A DNA stretch of 64,000 nucleotides from Ketobacter sp036337295 (GCA_036337295.1 JAYZEN010000006.1:72290-136289); one strand, 5' to 3'. Positions 25,014 to 34,680 are shown, numbered from the stretch's first letter. The notes: generated by a model not told the origin, from the sequence alone. A program made the numbers and translations.

Positions 25014-25946
25014 ATGGAAATCAAAATGGCAAACCCCCGTGGATTCTGCGCCGGTGTGGATCGGGCCATCGCCATTGTGAATCGTGCCCTGGATGTGTTC
25101 GGGGCGCCCATCTATGTGCGCCATGAAGTGGTGCACAACAAGTTTGTGGTGGACGGTCTGCGGGAACGGGGGGCGGTATTCGTGGATGAGCTGCAGGAAG
25201 TGCCCGACGATGCCATTGTGATTTTCAGTGCTCACGGGGTGTCCAAACAGGTGCAGAACGAGGCGTCTAACCGGGGCTTGAAGGTGTTTGATGCCACGTG
25301 CCCGCTGGTGACCAAGGTGCACATGGAAGTGATGAAATACTCCCGCGACGGCATGGAGTGTGTGCTGATCGGTCATGAGGGTCATCCGGAAGTGGAAGGC
25401 ACCATGGGGCAATATGATGCCACCCACGGCGGCGCCATCTATCTGGTGGAGACGGTGCAGGACGTGGCCGGCCTCAAAGTGAAGGACCCCAAAAAACTGG
25501 CCTATGTGACCCAGACCACCCTGTCGGTGGACGATACTTCGGCCATTATCGATGCCCTGCGCGAACATTTCCCTGCCATCGAGGGGCCGCGTAAGGACGA
25601 CATCTGTTACGCCACCCAGAACCGCCAGGATGCGGTGAAAACCCTGGCCCTGGAAACCGATATTGTCTTCGTGGTGGGCTCCCCCAACAGCTCCAATTCC
25701 AATCGCCTGCGGGAGTTGGCGGAGCGCTGTGGCGCCCGGGCATTCCTGGTGGACGCACCGGATCAGATGCACCAATCCTGGCTGGATGGAGTAAAAACCA
25801 TTGGTGTCACCGCCGGTGCCAGCGCCCCTGAGGAGCTGGTGTCCCAGGTGGTGGACCAGTTAAAGGCCTGGGGTGGGGCAACCCCCGATGAGCTGGCCGG
25901 CCGGGAAGAAAACATCGTCTTCTCCATGCCTAAGGAACTTCGCTAA
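25014..25946 (+). CDS. ispH: 4-hydroxy-3-methylbut-2-enyl diphosphate reductase
   Basis: 310 residues. The three iron-sulfur cysteines are visible: C12 in ANPRGFCAGV, one in DATCPLVTKVH and one in DICYATQNRQ. The conserved HGVS, GHEGHPEVEGT and GSPNSSNSNRL segments are present. It performs the last step of the MEP pathway, giving isopentenyl and dimethylallyl diphosphate; IspB in this window uses the product. Last gene of the operon. Confidence 0.97.
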   Translation: MEIKMANPRGFCAGVDRAIAIVNRALDVFGAPIYVRHEVVHNKFVVDGLRERGAVFVDELQEVPDDAIVIFSAHGVSKQVQNEASNRGLKVFDATCPLVTKVHMEVMKYSRDGMECVLIGHEGHPEVEGTMGQYDATHGGAIYLVETVQDVAGLKVKDPKKLAYVTQTTLSVDDTSAIIDALREHFPAIEGPRKDDICYATQNRQDAVKTLALETDIVFVVGSPNSSNSNRLRELAERCGARAFLVDAPDQMHQSWLDGVKTIGVTAGASAPEELVSQVVDQLKAWGGATPDELAGREENIVFSMPKELR

Positions 25947-26015
25947 CCTCGCCTCTAAGTCATTGTTATAAAAACTACTTTTCTCTGCTTATTCTGTTAT
26001 TAGTCAGGTTGATCC

Positions 26016-26043
26016 GGATCCCGTTCAAAACGCGGAACGGATC
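26016..26043. promoter_or_regulatory. Imperfect inverted repeat between ispH and the pilin locus
   Basis: GGATCCCGTTC and GAACGGATC pair with one bulged base around an AAAACGCG loop, in the 220-bp gap before fimT. There is no T tract, so an operator or a weak terminator is possible. No convincing sigma-54 or sigma-70 promoter was found in this gap. Confidence 0.3.
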
Positions 26044-26166
26044 ACAATCTGATCGCCTATTGACCCACTGATCCCCAAAAACTACCGATAGTCGCCACCG
26101 CCCGGCAGGTTTTTCTGCGCCTCCTATGCTTACTTTGATTAAAAACCAATCAGGCGGAAGTGCGAA

Positions 26167-26712
26167 ATGCGTCAGCAAGGTTTCACCATAATTGAACTCA
26201 TGATCACGGTTGCCCTGATCGCCATCATCGCGGCGATTGGCATCCCCTCGTTTCAGGACCTGATGGCGAGTAACCGTGTGGTTGCCTCCATCAATGAGCT
26301 CCATGCCGGCCTGCGCCTGGCCCGGATTGAGGCGGTCAAGCGCAACGACACCGTAGTGTTCTGCTCCACTTCGGACTCCGCCTCCTGCAGCGGCACCTGG
26401 GGCAACGGCTGGTTGGTGTTTCACGATGCCGATGGTGACGGCAGTGTGGACGCAGACGAGTTGATTCGGGTGGGCGAGGGCGTCCACAACGGTTACAGCC
26501 TTACCTTCAGTGGTGGCGGTACCAGTATCAGTTTCCTGGCCCGTGGGATGACCAACGGGCAAAGCGGCACCTTCAAACTCTGCGACTCAGAAGCGGATGC
26601 GGGGCTGGCGCGCGGCATCATCCTACTGTCCACCGGAGCCACTCGGCGCTCACTGGATACGGACGGGTCAGGTATTCATGAAGATAACGGAGGCTCTGAC
26701 TTCTCATGTTAA
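26167..26712 (+). CDS. fimT: FimT/GspH-type minor pseudopilin
   Basis: 181 residues with a type III prepilin leader: MRQQG then FTIIELMITVALIAIIAAIG. Cleavage after the glycine and methylation of F1 by PilD are expected, and Glu5 is present. The C-terminal globular part is the GspH/FimT type (RVVASINELHAGLRLARIEA, VKRNDTVVFCSTSDSASC). First gene of a minor pilin operon; its stop overlaps pilV. FimT proteins prime pilus assembly or bind DNA in natural transformation in some relatives. Confidence 0.9.
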   Translation: MRQQGFTIIELMITVALIAIIAAIGIPSFQDLMASNRVVASINELHAGLRLARIEAVKRNDTVVFCSTSDSASCSGTWGNGWLVFHDADGDGSVDADELIRVGEGVHNGYSLTFSGGGTSISFLARGMTNGQSGTFKLCDSEADAGLARGIILLSTGATRRSLDTDGSGIHEDNGGSDFSC

Positions 26713-27203
26713 TCAATCGTTCTCTTAACCTGCAGCAAACCGGTGTAGGTCTGATCGAAGTGTTGGTCGCGTTGTTGATTCTGACCATCGGCATTCTCGG
26801 TCTGGTGGCGTTGCAGACCCGGGCGCTGCAATTCAGCCAGGATTCGGTGTACACCTCCCAGGCCCTGATGATGGCCTATGAAATGACTGACCGTATGCGG
26901 GCCAACCGGGGCAGTGAAAACGACTACCTGGTGGACTATGGCACGGACGTGGCTGCCGGCACCAACTGCGAGTCTTCGGTGTGCACCGCCACGCAAATGG
27001 CCAGATTTGATACCTCCCTGTGGAAGGAAGCCATCGCGGCGAACCTACCCTATGGTGATGGTGAAATCACGGTGGACAATAGCGGGAGCCGCCCGTTCTA
27101 CACCATCTCCGTTCGTTATACCGACCAGAAAATTGAAACCGCGCTGGACGGCGGAGCCGCTGCAGCCGCATTTCGTGAAGTGCACGTGAGGACTGAAATA
27201 TGA
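26706..27203 (+). CDS. pilV: Minor pilin PilV, first locus
   Basis: 165 residues; the ATG overlaps the fimT stop. The leader MLINRSLNLQQTG is followed by VGLIEVLVALLILTIGILGL, with GxxxE at the cleavage site, and LQTRALQFSQDSVYTSQALM and MAYEMTDRMRANR, hallmarks of PilV. With PilW, PilX and FimU/FimT it forms the tip-priming complex of type IVa pili. The stop overlaps pilW (ATGA). Confidence 0.9.
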   Translation: MLINRSLNLQQTGVGLIEVLVALLILTIGILGLVALQTRALQFSQDSVYTSQALMMAYEMTDRMRANRGSENDYLVDYGTDVAAGTNCESSVCTATQMARFDTSLWKEAIAANLPYGDGEITVDNSGSRPFYTISVRYTDQKIETALDGGAAAAAFREVHVRTEI

Positions 27204-28282
27204 GTTCACGCAAACACGGTCTTTCCATGTCCACACAAGGCGGCTTCAGCGTGGTTGAGTTGATGATCGCCATGGTGTTGGGGTTGGTGTTGATGGGGGG
27301 AGTGATTCAGGTGTTCCTCTCCACCAAGCAGGCTTACAACCTCAATGAAGAAATGGCCTGGATTCAGGAAAACGCCCGCTTCTCGGTAGGCTTTATGGCC
27401 GAGGACATGCGCATGGCCGGTTACTATGGTTGTGCTTCCCGTGCCACCAGCGTGGCCAATGTGCTGGACGATCCGGATTCCAGCTGGGTGACCGATTTCG
27501 GCAAGGGGCTGCATGGCTATGATGGAGATGCCAACGGGTTCCCGGCGGCGGTGTTCCCCCGCCCGGTGACAGCATCGTTGCCGAACTCCCTGCCCAGAAC
27601 CGATGTGTTCACTGTGCACAAGGCGGATCTGGATAATTCGTTTCAGGTGACCGGTCATAACCCCAATTCCGCGGTAATTGATGTGCAGGGCAATCACGAT
27701 TTCCCGAAAGGCACCATCCTGATTGTCAGCGACTGCCATCACTCAGCGGTATTCCAAACCACTGGTAACGGTACCAACAAGGTCAATCACAACAAGGGCA
27801 ACTCGGTTGCACCGGGTAATTGTACTAAAGGGCTTGGCCTGCCGGTGATTTGCTCCGCCAACGGCACCGGTTATACCTACAAGGAAGATGCGTTCATTAT
27901 GCGCGCCATCGGCCACGCTTATTACATCGATACGGCGTCCAACGGCGTACCGGCCCTGTTCCGTGAAAGCCTTAACACCGGAGGTTCCACTACCACCGCA
28001 GAGGAAATGGTGCAGGGTGTGGAAAACATGCAGGTGCAATACGGTCTGGACAGTAACGGGGATTCCATTCCGGATCGTTATATGGATGCCGATGACATCT
28101 CTGATACCCAATGGGAATCCGATGTGGTGACGGCGCGCGTCACCCTGTTGCTGCGCTCATTAACAGAGTTAGCCAACGATCCGCAGGATTTCACCTATCT
28201 GGGCACGACCTATACCCCCACGGACAACTATGTTCGTCGGGTGTTTTCCACCACCGTTAAACTGCGCAATCGAGGTGTCTGA
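27200..28282 (+). CDS. pilW: Minor pilin PilW, first locus
   Basis: 360 residues. The prepilin motif is MSTQGG-FSVVELMIAMVLGLVLMGG, with Glu5 retained. The following MAEDMRMAGYYGCASRATS is typical of the PilW family. It is longer than PilW of the second locus (277 residues), with an expanded globular part. It should be part of the pilus-tip priming complex with PilV and PilX. pilX begins 2 bp after it. Confidence 0.88.
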   Translation: MSSRKHGLSMSTQGGFSVVELMIAMVLGLVLMGGVIQVFLSTKQAYNLNEEMAWIQENARFSVGFMAEDMRMAGYYGCASRATSVANVLDDPDSSWVTDFGKGLHGYDGDANGFPAAVFPRPVTASLPNSLPRTDVFTVHKADLDNSFQVTGHNPNSAVIDVQGNHDFPKGTILIVSDCHHSAVFQTTGNGTNKVNHNKGNSVAPGNCTKGLGLPVICSANGTGYTYKEDAFIMRAIGHAYYIDTASNGVPALFRESLNTGGSTTTAEEMVQGVENMQVQYGLDSNGDSIPDRYMDADDISDTQWESDVVTARVTLLLRSLTELANDPQDFTYLGTTYTPTDNYVRRVFSTTVKLRNRGV

Positions 28283-28284
28283 CC

Positions 28285-28869
28285 ATGAAGCGTGAGCGTG
28301 GCAGTATTTTATTGATCAGCCTGGTTATGCTGTTGATCCTGACCATTGTCGGCATCGCCTCCATCAGTGGCGTATCCATGACCGAGAAGATGACCAACAG
28401 TCAGCGGGATTACGATATTGCCTTCGAGATGGCAGAAGCAGCCCTGGTACAAGGTGAGCGCTGGCTGGATGACTATGACGATGGTTGGGATCACTCCCAC
28501 CTGAATTGTTCCAGTGGTTCCGCTTGCTTTACGGCCAACTGCACTGGTGGGCTGTGTTTTCGTGGCAGCTATCCTTCCGCGTCCAACTCGTTGTGTGAAG
28601 TGAACAGCTACGACAACAATGGCAAACCGGTGTGGCAGAGTTCCGCGATCTGGGATGCCAATGCTGCCACGTATTCGGTATCGATACCGGCAGTGGAAGC
28701 GCCCAAGTATCTTATTGAATTTCTGTGTTACACCCCCCGTGATCCTACCAGTTATACCGAGCCACCGGATTACACCAGTTGGGTTCGCATCTATCGGGTG
28801 ACGGCCCTGGCCTATGGCACCCATCCGGAAACCCGCGTCATGTTGCAGTCCACCTATCGTGTTGACTGA
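28285..28869 (+). CDS. pilX: Minor pilin PilX, first locus
   Basis: 194 residues. The leader is very short: MKRERG followed by SILLISLVMLLILTIVGIAS, lacking the glutamate at position 5, as in PilX/GspK-like tip subunits. MTEKMTNSQRDYDIAFEMAE and AALVQGERWL follow. Seven or more cysteines in the globular part suggest disulfides. Without Glu5 it is expected at the very tip. Confidence 0.85.
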   Translation: MKRERGSILLISLVMLLILTIVGIASISGVSMTEKMTNSQRDYDIAFEMAEAALVQGERWLDDYDDGWDHSHLNCSSGSACFTANCTGGLCFRGSYPSASNSLCEVNSYDNNGKPVWQSSAIWDANAATYSVSIPAVEAPKYLIEFLCYTPRDPTSYTEPPDYTSWVRIYRVTALAYGTHPETRVMLQSTYRVD

Positions 28870-28882
28870 GGAGAGAGAAGTC

Positions 28883-29221
28883 ATGAGCACATTCAAATTG
28901 AGACAATCCGTTCGCGCAGCTGCCTATGTGGTAGCCAGCACCTTCATGCTCTCACCGACGCTCGGTTTTGCCGCCTTTGATGAGTTCAGCGGCCCTACCG
29001 CGGAACAGCTGCAAGCCAAAGACGTGAAGAATGAGATGGTGTTGCTGCAGCGTCTGGACGAACGAACACTGAAAACGGAATCCGGCACTATTACCTTGCC
29101 CTATTCGGTGCAGCTGACCGATACCCGTCACCCTGATGACTGGTACAAGCAAGAAAAGGCCAAGGTGGTTTTCTACTTCACAAAAAATCTAGAAATGGTT
29201 CGAGTCGTTATTTCCGAATAA
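28883..29221 (+). CDS. Small secreted protein between pilX and pilY1, unknown
   Basis: 112 residues with GAGGAGAGAG before the ATG. The N-terminus is a signal peptide (MSTFKLRQSVRAAAYVVAST, then FMLSPTLGFA with a likely cleavage at GFA-AF). The mature part, about 80 residues, has DEFSGPTAEQLQAKDVKNEM and ends VVFYFTKNLEMVRVVISE. It contains no cysteine and no prepilin motif. I do not recognise a family. Its fixed place between pilX and pilY1 suggests a periplasmic partner of the tip complex; this is inference. Confidence 0.75.
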   Translation: MSTFKLRQSVRAAAYVVASTFMLSPTLGFAAFDEFSGPTAEQLQAKDVKNEMVLLQRLDERTLKTESGTITLPYSVQLTDTRHPDDWYKQEKAKVVFYFTKNLEMVRVVISE

Positions 29222-29249
29222 TGCGCCATGCGTTGAATAGCAGGTGAAC

Positions 29250-32200
29250 ATGATGAACAAATATATAGAAACCAAAATGAGCAGGGCTTCAGGAACTTCA
29301 GCAGTATGGGCCGGAATCCTGGTTTCTACCCTGATGTGTCTTACGGGTACGTCTGTCTACGCTGACGGACTGGCGTCTGATTACGACTCGCTGCCACCAC
29401 TGATCAGTACTTCCACTGCCAATGATAAGCCCAACGTGCTGTTGATGTTGGATACCTCAGGCAGTATGGATAACGATTCGGATGACGACTACGTTGGCCC
29501 GAATCATTACACGTCCCGCACCATCATGTCACGCCAGGCCATCGGTACTCTGCTGAATAACTTTGCCGAAACGGTGAATATGGGTTTGATGGCCTTTGAG
29601 CCACCACCGGATTTCAAATACAGCCGAAAAGGGTCATCTCCTACCCAGTATTGGGAGGCGCAGGACCTTAACTGCTGTAACAACTACCGTATTAACCGGG
29701 GCTATTTGTATATTCCGATCGGCAGTGTGGACCCTAATGACACGGATTCATCCACCACGGCCCGACGCCAGGAGTTTTACGACCGCCTGGGTTTGAACAT
29801 TGTCAATCAGTCCACACCGTATAGTGGCTACTATAACCTGTTTCAGTTTTCCAATAGCTCATACACTTCCAGTACCGACTACACCAACAAACGTTTGGTG
29901 AGTAACGGTGGTACACCTATAGCGGGTACATACCTGTCTGCGTTGGAGTACAGAAACGGTACTCTCGCCAGCGGACATCGTCTTTCCAGCATCAGTTCTT
30001 CTGATGCTGTTTGGCCCTCCACCAACGTGTGTGACAACAGCGACTACGCCATTCTGATCACTGACGGCTTACCCTCGGTCAACATCGCCGGTAAGGCCGG
30101 TAACGACCTTCTGGACGACTTTATGCCAGAGGTGCTGGCGCAGGCGGCCGCGCTTCGCGACGCTGGGGTAACCACCTACGTGATTGGCTTCGCTTTGCCT
30201 GGTGGACCGGAATACCTCAATTCCATGGCAGTATCCGGTGGCACTGATCAGGCCTATTTTGCAGAAAACCTGACTGAACTAACCGGCGTGCTGGATGCGA
30301 TCTTCACCGACATCATCAATAAAACCTCCTCCGGTACCGGTGCTGCAGTGGTGGCCAACCGGGGTAACGGTTTGTCTGCCGACTTCCAGGCCCTGTACAC
30401 CCCGGAAAAAGCATACAACGGTCGCACTGTGCGGTGGGTTGGCACATTGCATGGCTTCTTTATCGATGAGAACCGCTTGCTGCGGGAAGATACCAATGGC
30501 GACGGTCTGCTGGGTGCGTACAACGTGGACCGCATTCTGGAATTCAACTACGACGACGATGCCAAGGTCACCTATGTGGATCGCATGCTGAGTTCCAGTG
30601 CCACCGACCCCACTCAGATTATTGCCGGGCAGACCATTACTTCTGAAATCGAAGACATCGCTGCCATCTGGAATGCGCGTGATCAGCTGGCTGCAGTCAG
30701 TGACGTGCTGACCCAGCGCACCTACGCCGCTTCCGCTAACACCGGCCGGGCCATCTTCACCAGCGTGGATGGGGAAACACTGTTGCCGTTTGTGACGGTC
30801 AATGTTTCTGATTTGGAAGACGAAGAAACTCGCGAAGAAACCGCCCGGGACAATATTGAGGATCTGGAAGGTCAGCTCTATGGTACACCACCGGACACCA
30901 GTAACGCGGATCTTACCAACCTGGAGGGCTTGCTGGATTCTCTCAGTACTACTATCGCACTGACCGGTGATGTGGATGGTGTCGATGATGGAGATCTGAT
31001 TGATGCGATAAACGATTTGCTGGCGCAGATCGAATCGGATCGCAGTGACGTCAATGCCGATATCACTACCGAAGAAGGCAATCTGGCGACCGCTTTGACC
31101 AACGAAGCGACAGAACTCGGCGATCTCACCCAGGCCCAATCCGATCTGGCTACTGAAGAGTCCCAGCGTGATACCGCCCAGACTGCACTCGACCAGGCAA
31201 CCACGGACAAAGCCAACGCAGACCAGGCGGTGACCGATGCGGAATCTGCATTGACCACAGCAGAGTCGGAGCGTGATACGGCGCAGGGTGAACTGACGGA
31301 CGCCCAAGCCGCTCAAACCACTGCTCAGTCTGAACGTAATACAGCAGCCAGCGATGTGACGGCGGCCGAGACGGCAGTGTCTGACGCCGAGGGCATCGTG
31401 ACTACTGAAACCGGTGATCGCGACGCGGCCAATACGGCCTTGACCCAGGCCCAAACCGACTTGGGTACAGCACAGGGCGATTTGACTACCGCGCAGACCG
31501 CACTGTCGGATGCACAAACCGCAGCGGCCACTGAAAAAGGTCAGTCCGACGCGGCGTTGGAAGATCGCGACGATGCCCAGACGGTCGTTAACAATGCCCA
31601 GGATGCAGTTGACGATGCCCAGACAGACGTGGGTAACGCCCAAACGGCCGTCAACAACGCCCAATCTGATGTGGACGATGCCCAGCAGGATTACGACGAT
31701 GCCTTGGCATTGGCCGGAGGGGATACCGATGATCCGAATGTGGTGGCCGCGCAGTCGGCTTTGGATACTGCCCAGGGTGACCTGTCCACGGCGCAAACCA
31801 ATCTGGGCACCGCCCAGGGTGATTTGACTTCCGCGCAAACAGCATTGAGCACCGCCCAGTCCGATTACAACACCGCTGATGGCATTTATCAGACTCAGTA
31901 CGATGAGTGGCAGGATGCGGAAGACGTGGTGACGGATCGACAATCTGATGTCGCCACCGCTCAAGGTGACGTTACCACGGCCACCGGTATTCGGGACGAT
32001 GCCCAGACCGCCTATAACGAGGCGGCTGCGGATTTGGCGACTGCAGAAGGTAATTTAACTACGGCACAAGACGACCTTGCTGATAAGCGGGAGATTCTGG
32101 AAGACAAAGACGAGGCGTTGGCCACTGCCAACACTGACGTGAACACCAAGCAAGCCACTCTCACCGAGAAGCAAACGGCAGTGACCGACGCCACTACTGC

Positions 32201-34661
32201 TCGGAATGAAGCCTTAGATCACCAGACTGATATGGCGGAAGCGCTGGCTACAGCCACCACCAATCGTAACGATGCGCAGGCTGATGTGGATGCCCAGGAG
32301 CTGGTCGTGGCGGATGCGCAGGCAGATTATGATGCTGCCGTTGCCGCGCGTGAGGCCGTGGACGATGAGCTGGAATACCTGAACGATCTGTTGGCCGACC
32401 TGACTGCAACCGAGACCTGGGCCAACGACGTATTGACAGCAGCGGAAAATCTGCGCGCGCTGGTGACCGCTCTGAATAGTCTGAATACGGCAGATTCCGC
32501 AACGCGAACCGAGTTGCTGCAGGCAATTACTGATCGCTATGATGAACTGCAGGCACTCTTGAATGATCGTCCCACAGTGTCCGTGGATTTGGCCGCGCTT
32601 GAAGCAGAGATCCTGGACCTGCTGGCCCAGATTCTGTACACACAAACCATCCTTGATGACAAAACCGCCGGGGTGGATTCCGATGACGTGGAATACGACG
32701 ATTCCATTGCTGAATCGGTTGCGGTGATCGATGACAAGTACGACCAGCTGGAATACTGGCAGGGTCAACTGGTCGGTGCAGACACTTACATCGACGACGT
32801 GGACTACATCCGCTACATGGACGACAACATCACCGGCCAGGCTGGCGACGTTGACCTCACCTACGACCAGCGCAACGACATCATCACCTGGACCCGTGGT
32901 CAGGATGTGAGTGGCCTGCGCAACCGTACCATTGATTTCGACCAGGATAGCGTGGAAGAAGTCTGGCGTTTGCCGGATATCGTGCACTCCACTCCGGCGG
33001 TGGTGGGCCGTCCCTCCGAGTTGTACTACAGTCGATATGGCGATGACACCTACCGTGACTACATTGCTGCCAAGTTCAACCGACGTCAGGTTGTGTATGC
33101 GGGCAGCAATGGCGGCATGCTACACGCTTTCAACGCCGGCTTCTGGGACGACAGCCAGAAAGGTTATGTGACTCAGTTGAGCGGAGACACCGCTACAGCC
33201 CATCCCCTGGGTTCGGAGCTGTGGTCGTTCATTCCCAAAGCGGCACTGCCTCACCTGCAGTTCGTTGCCAACACTGGCTACAGCCACATGGCACTGATGG
33301 ATGGCGCGCCGCAGGCTTTTGACGTCAACATCTTCCCCAACGATGCCGAGCACCCCAACGGCTGGGGAACTATCCTGGTGGTGACCATGCGCATGGGTGG
33401 CGGCGCCTTCACTGTCCGCATTGACGAGGATGAGGATGGAACGGACGAAGATGTGGTGGTGCGACCCAGCGTGTTGATCTTTGATGTCACTAATCCGGAG
33501 GTCGAACCCACCCTGTTGGCGGAGCTGTCGGACCCCAATATGGGCTTCACCCTGAGCAAACCGGCTTTGATCAAATATCGGGAAGCTTCATCTACCGGCT
33601 CCTGGAGTTCGCCCGCGAATAACCGTTGGTTGCTGGTGTTCGGCTCCGGCCCCACTGACCTGGATACTGCCACCAGTAATCAACAGGCGCGTCTGTATGC
33701 CTACGACCTGAATGATAAAGAGTGGGCTTCCGACTGGTCCAATACCGCCAAGGTGGTCACCCTGGAGAACAACGCGTTCATCGGCGATCTGAGCACCGAG
33801 GACTGGGACCGGGATTATCTGGATGATGTGGTGTACTTCGGTGTCAACTCCGGCAATGCTGCTGCCGCCGATGGTCGTCTGGCCCGCCTGCGCTTGCGCA
33901 GCGACCAGGGTGCTTCCAGCTGGCTGGGATCGGCCACAGTCGGTACGTTTACCGATATTGAGCGCACCATTATCGGAGCGCCGTTGCCCAAGTCTGATGT
34001 CTACGGTCGCCGCTGGGTGTACTTCGGTACTGGGCGTATGCTGGTGGCAGCGGATAACAGCAGTAACCAGCAGGAATACTTTGCCGGAATTCGTGAGCCG
34101 ATTGATACCGACTACGAGCTGACCTTCAATTCGGTCAGTTCCAACACGCTGCTGGATATCTCGGATATTGATGTGTTCTCGGATGAAACCATTGATAACG
34201 GTCCGTCCGGTGTGGACAACGCGCCGGAGCTGATTGCTTACATCAATGAACACAACGAAGGTTGGATACGTGAACTGACGGATAACGGCACCGATCCCAG
34301 TGGTCGTTCCGATACCCGGCCCATCTCGTACCTGAACACCATCACTTTTGCGGAATACATTCCCAGTGATGACGTGTGCAGCCCGGAAGGTCAGTCACGG
34401 GTCTGGACGGTGGATTACGTCACCGGTGTGGCGTCGGTCGATAACTATCTTGACTACGAAACCGATTCCGGCACGGGCCTGACCAAGATTCTGCCTTCAC
34501 TGGATGTGGGTGCCGGTAAAGTGGGTGATATCTCGAACCTGCCCGATGGCAACCTGGTTATGCACGACTCCACTGGTCGGGTCATTATCGTTGAACCATA
34601 CCAGAGCACGGTGTCGTTGCGACGTCAATCCTGGCGCCAGATCTTCAATATTGACTTCTAA
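29250..34661 (+). CDS. pilY1: PilY1-type tip adhesin with a giant coiled-coil insertion
   Basis: About 1,803 residues from the ATG at 29250 (GTG at 29244 and ATG at 29253 are alternatives); PilY1 proteins are usually 1,000-1,200. Signal peptide to about residue 41. A von Willebrand A domain (about 60-355) has an intact MIDAS, MLDTSGSM, with D70 in the numbering from 29244. PilY1-specific sequence follows to TQRTYAASANTGRAIF and FVTVN. From about 523 to 1,185 comes an insertion of heptads rich in A, Q, T and D. The sequence then resumes with RNRTIDFDQDSVEEVWRLPD and IVHSTPAVVG, RRQVVYAGSNGGMLHAFNAG and the propeller, with the acidic DEDEDGTDED loop. It ends RRQSWRQIFNIDF. PilY1 sits at the pilus tip and mediates adhesion and mechanosensing. 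An uninterrupted frame shows the insertion is maintained. Confidence 0.9.
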   Translation: MMNKYIETKMSRASGTSAVWAGILVSTLMCLTGTSVYADGLASDYDSLPPLISTSTANDKPNVLLMLDTSGSMDNDSDDDYVGPNHYTSRTIMSRQAIGTLLNNFAETVNMGLMAFEPPPDFKYSRKGSSPTQYWEAQDLNCCNNYRINRGYLYIPIGSVDPNDTDSSTTARRQEFYDRLGLNIVNQSTPYSGYYNLFQFSNSSYTSSTDYTNKRLVSNGGTPIAGTYLSALEYRNGTLASGHRLSSISSSDAVWPSTNVCDNSDYAILITDGLPSVNIAGKAGNDLLDDFMPEVLAQAAALRDAGVTTYVIGFALPGGPEYLNSMAVSGGTDQAYFAENLTELTGVLDAIFTDIINKTSSGTGAAVVANRGNGLSADFQALYTPEKAYNGRTVRWVGTLHGFFIDENRLLREDTNGDGLLGAYNVDRILEFNYDDDAKVTYVDRMLSSSATDPTQIIAGQTITSEIEDIAAIWNARDQLAAVSDVLTQRTYAASANTGRAIFTSVDGETLLPFVTVNVSDLEDEETREETARDNIEDLEGQLYGTPPDTSNADLTNLEGLLDSLSTTIALTGDVDGVDDGDLIDAINDLLAQIESDRSDVNADITTEEGNLATALTNEATELGDLTQAQSDLATEESQRDTAQTALDQATTDKANADQAVTDAESALTTAESERDTAQGELTDAQAAQTTAQSERNTAASDVTAAETAVSDAEGIVTTETGDRDAANTALTQAQTDLGTAQGDLTTAQTALSDAQTAAATEKGQSDAALEDRDDAQTVVNNAQDAVDDAQTDVGNAQTAVNNAQSDVDDAQQDYDDALALAGGDTDDPNVVAAQSALDTAQGDLSTAQTNLGTAQGDLTSAQTALSTAQSDYNTADGIYQTQYDEWQDAEDVVTDRQSDVATAQGDVTTATGIRDDAQTAYNEAAADLATAEGNLTTAQDDLADKREILEDKDEALATANTDVNTKQATLTEKQTAVTDATTARNEALDHQTDMAEALATATTNRNDAQADVDAQELVVADAQADYDAAVAAREAVDDELEYLNDLLADLTATETWANDVLTAAENLRALVTALNSLNTADSATRTELLQAITDRYDELQALLNDRPTVSVDLAALEAEILDLLAQILYTQTILDDKTAGVDSDDVEYDDSIAESVAVIDDKYDQLEYWQGQLVGADTYIDDVDYIRYMDDNITGQAGDVDLTYDQRNDIITWTRGQDVSGLRNRTIDFDQDSVEEVWRLPDIVHSTPAVVGRPSELYYSRYGDDTYRDYIAAKFNRRQVVYAGSNGGMLHAFNAGFWDDSQKGYVTQLSGDTATAHPLGSELWSFIPKAALPHLQFVANTGYSHMALMDGAPQAFDVNIFPNDAEHPNGWGTILVVTMRMGGGAFTVRIDEDEDGTDEDVVVRPSVLIFDVTNPEVEPTLLAELSDPNMGFTLSKPALIKYREASSTGSWSSPANNRWLLVFGSGPTDLDTATSNQQARLYAYDLNDKEWASDWSNTAKVVTLENNAFIGDLSTEDWDRDYLDDVVYFGVNSGNAAAADGRLARLRLRSDQGASSWLGSATVGTFTDIERTIIGAPLPKSDVYGRRWVYFGTGRMLVAADNSSNQQEYFAGIREPIDTDYELTFNSVSSNTLLDISDIDVFSDETIDNGPSGVDNAPELIAYINEHNEGWIRELTDNGTDPSGRSDTRPISYLNTITFAEYIPSDDVCSPEGQSRVWTVDYVTGVASVDNYLDYETDSGTGLTKILPSLDVGAGKVGDISNLPDGNLVMHDSTGRVIIVEPYQSTVSLRRQSWRQIFNIDF
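31100..32380 (+). repeat. 21-bp periodic region encoding coiled-coil heptads in PilY1
   Basis: The reading frame is built of 7-residue units such as TAQTALS, NAQDAVD, DAQTDVG, NAQTAVN and NAQSDVD, with alanine and valine or leucine alternating 3 and 4 residues apart. The clearest block is 31467-31718, 12 successive heptads; a second runs from about 31744 to 31880. The DNA copies are diverged, so this is an old expansion under protein selection, not a recent tandem array. Confidence 0.85.
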
Positions 34662-34680
34662 TATAAGGTGAATGAACGCT

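Noticed and set aside
26104..26118. Sigma-54 promoter before the first pilin locus (GGCAGG ... TGC)
   Set aside because: The distance between the GG and GC elements is 13 instead of 12 and the rest of the consensus is poor.
31467..31880. CRISPR-like or recent tandem repeat array
   Set aside because: The 21-bp periodicity is in frame, the copies are diverged and there are no unique spacers, so it is protein-level repetition.
30279..31964. 561-codon open frame on the minus strand opposite the PilY1 coiled coil
   Set aside because: It is a shadow of the repetitive coding strand (codons such as GCC CAG read backwards leave no stops). Its product is a monotonous LGGAQ/LRGSQ series with no start signal.
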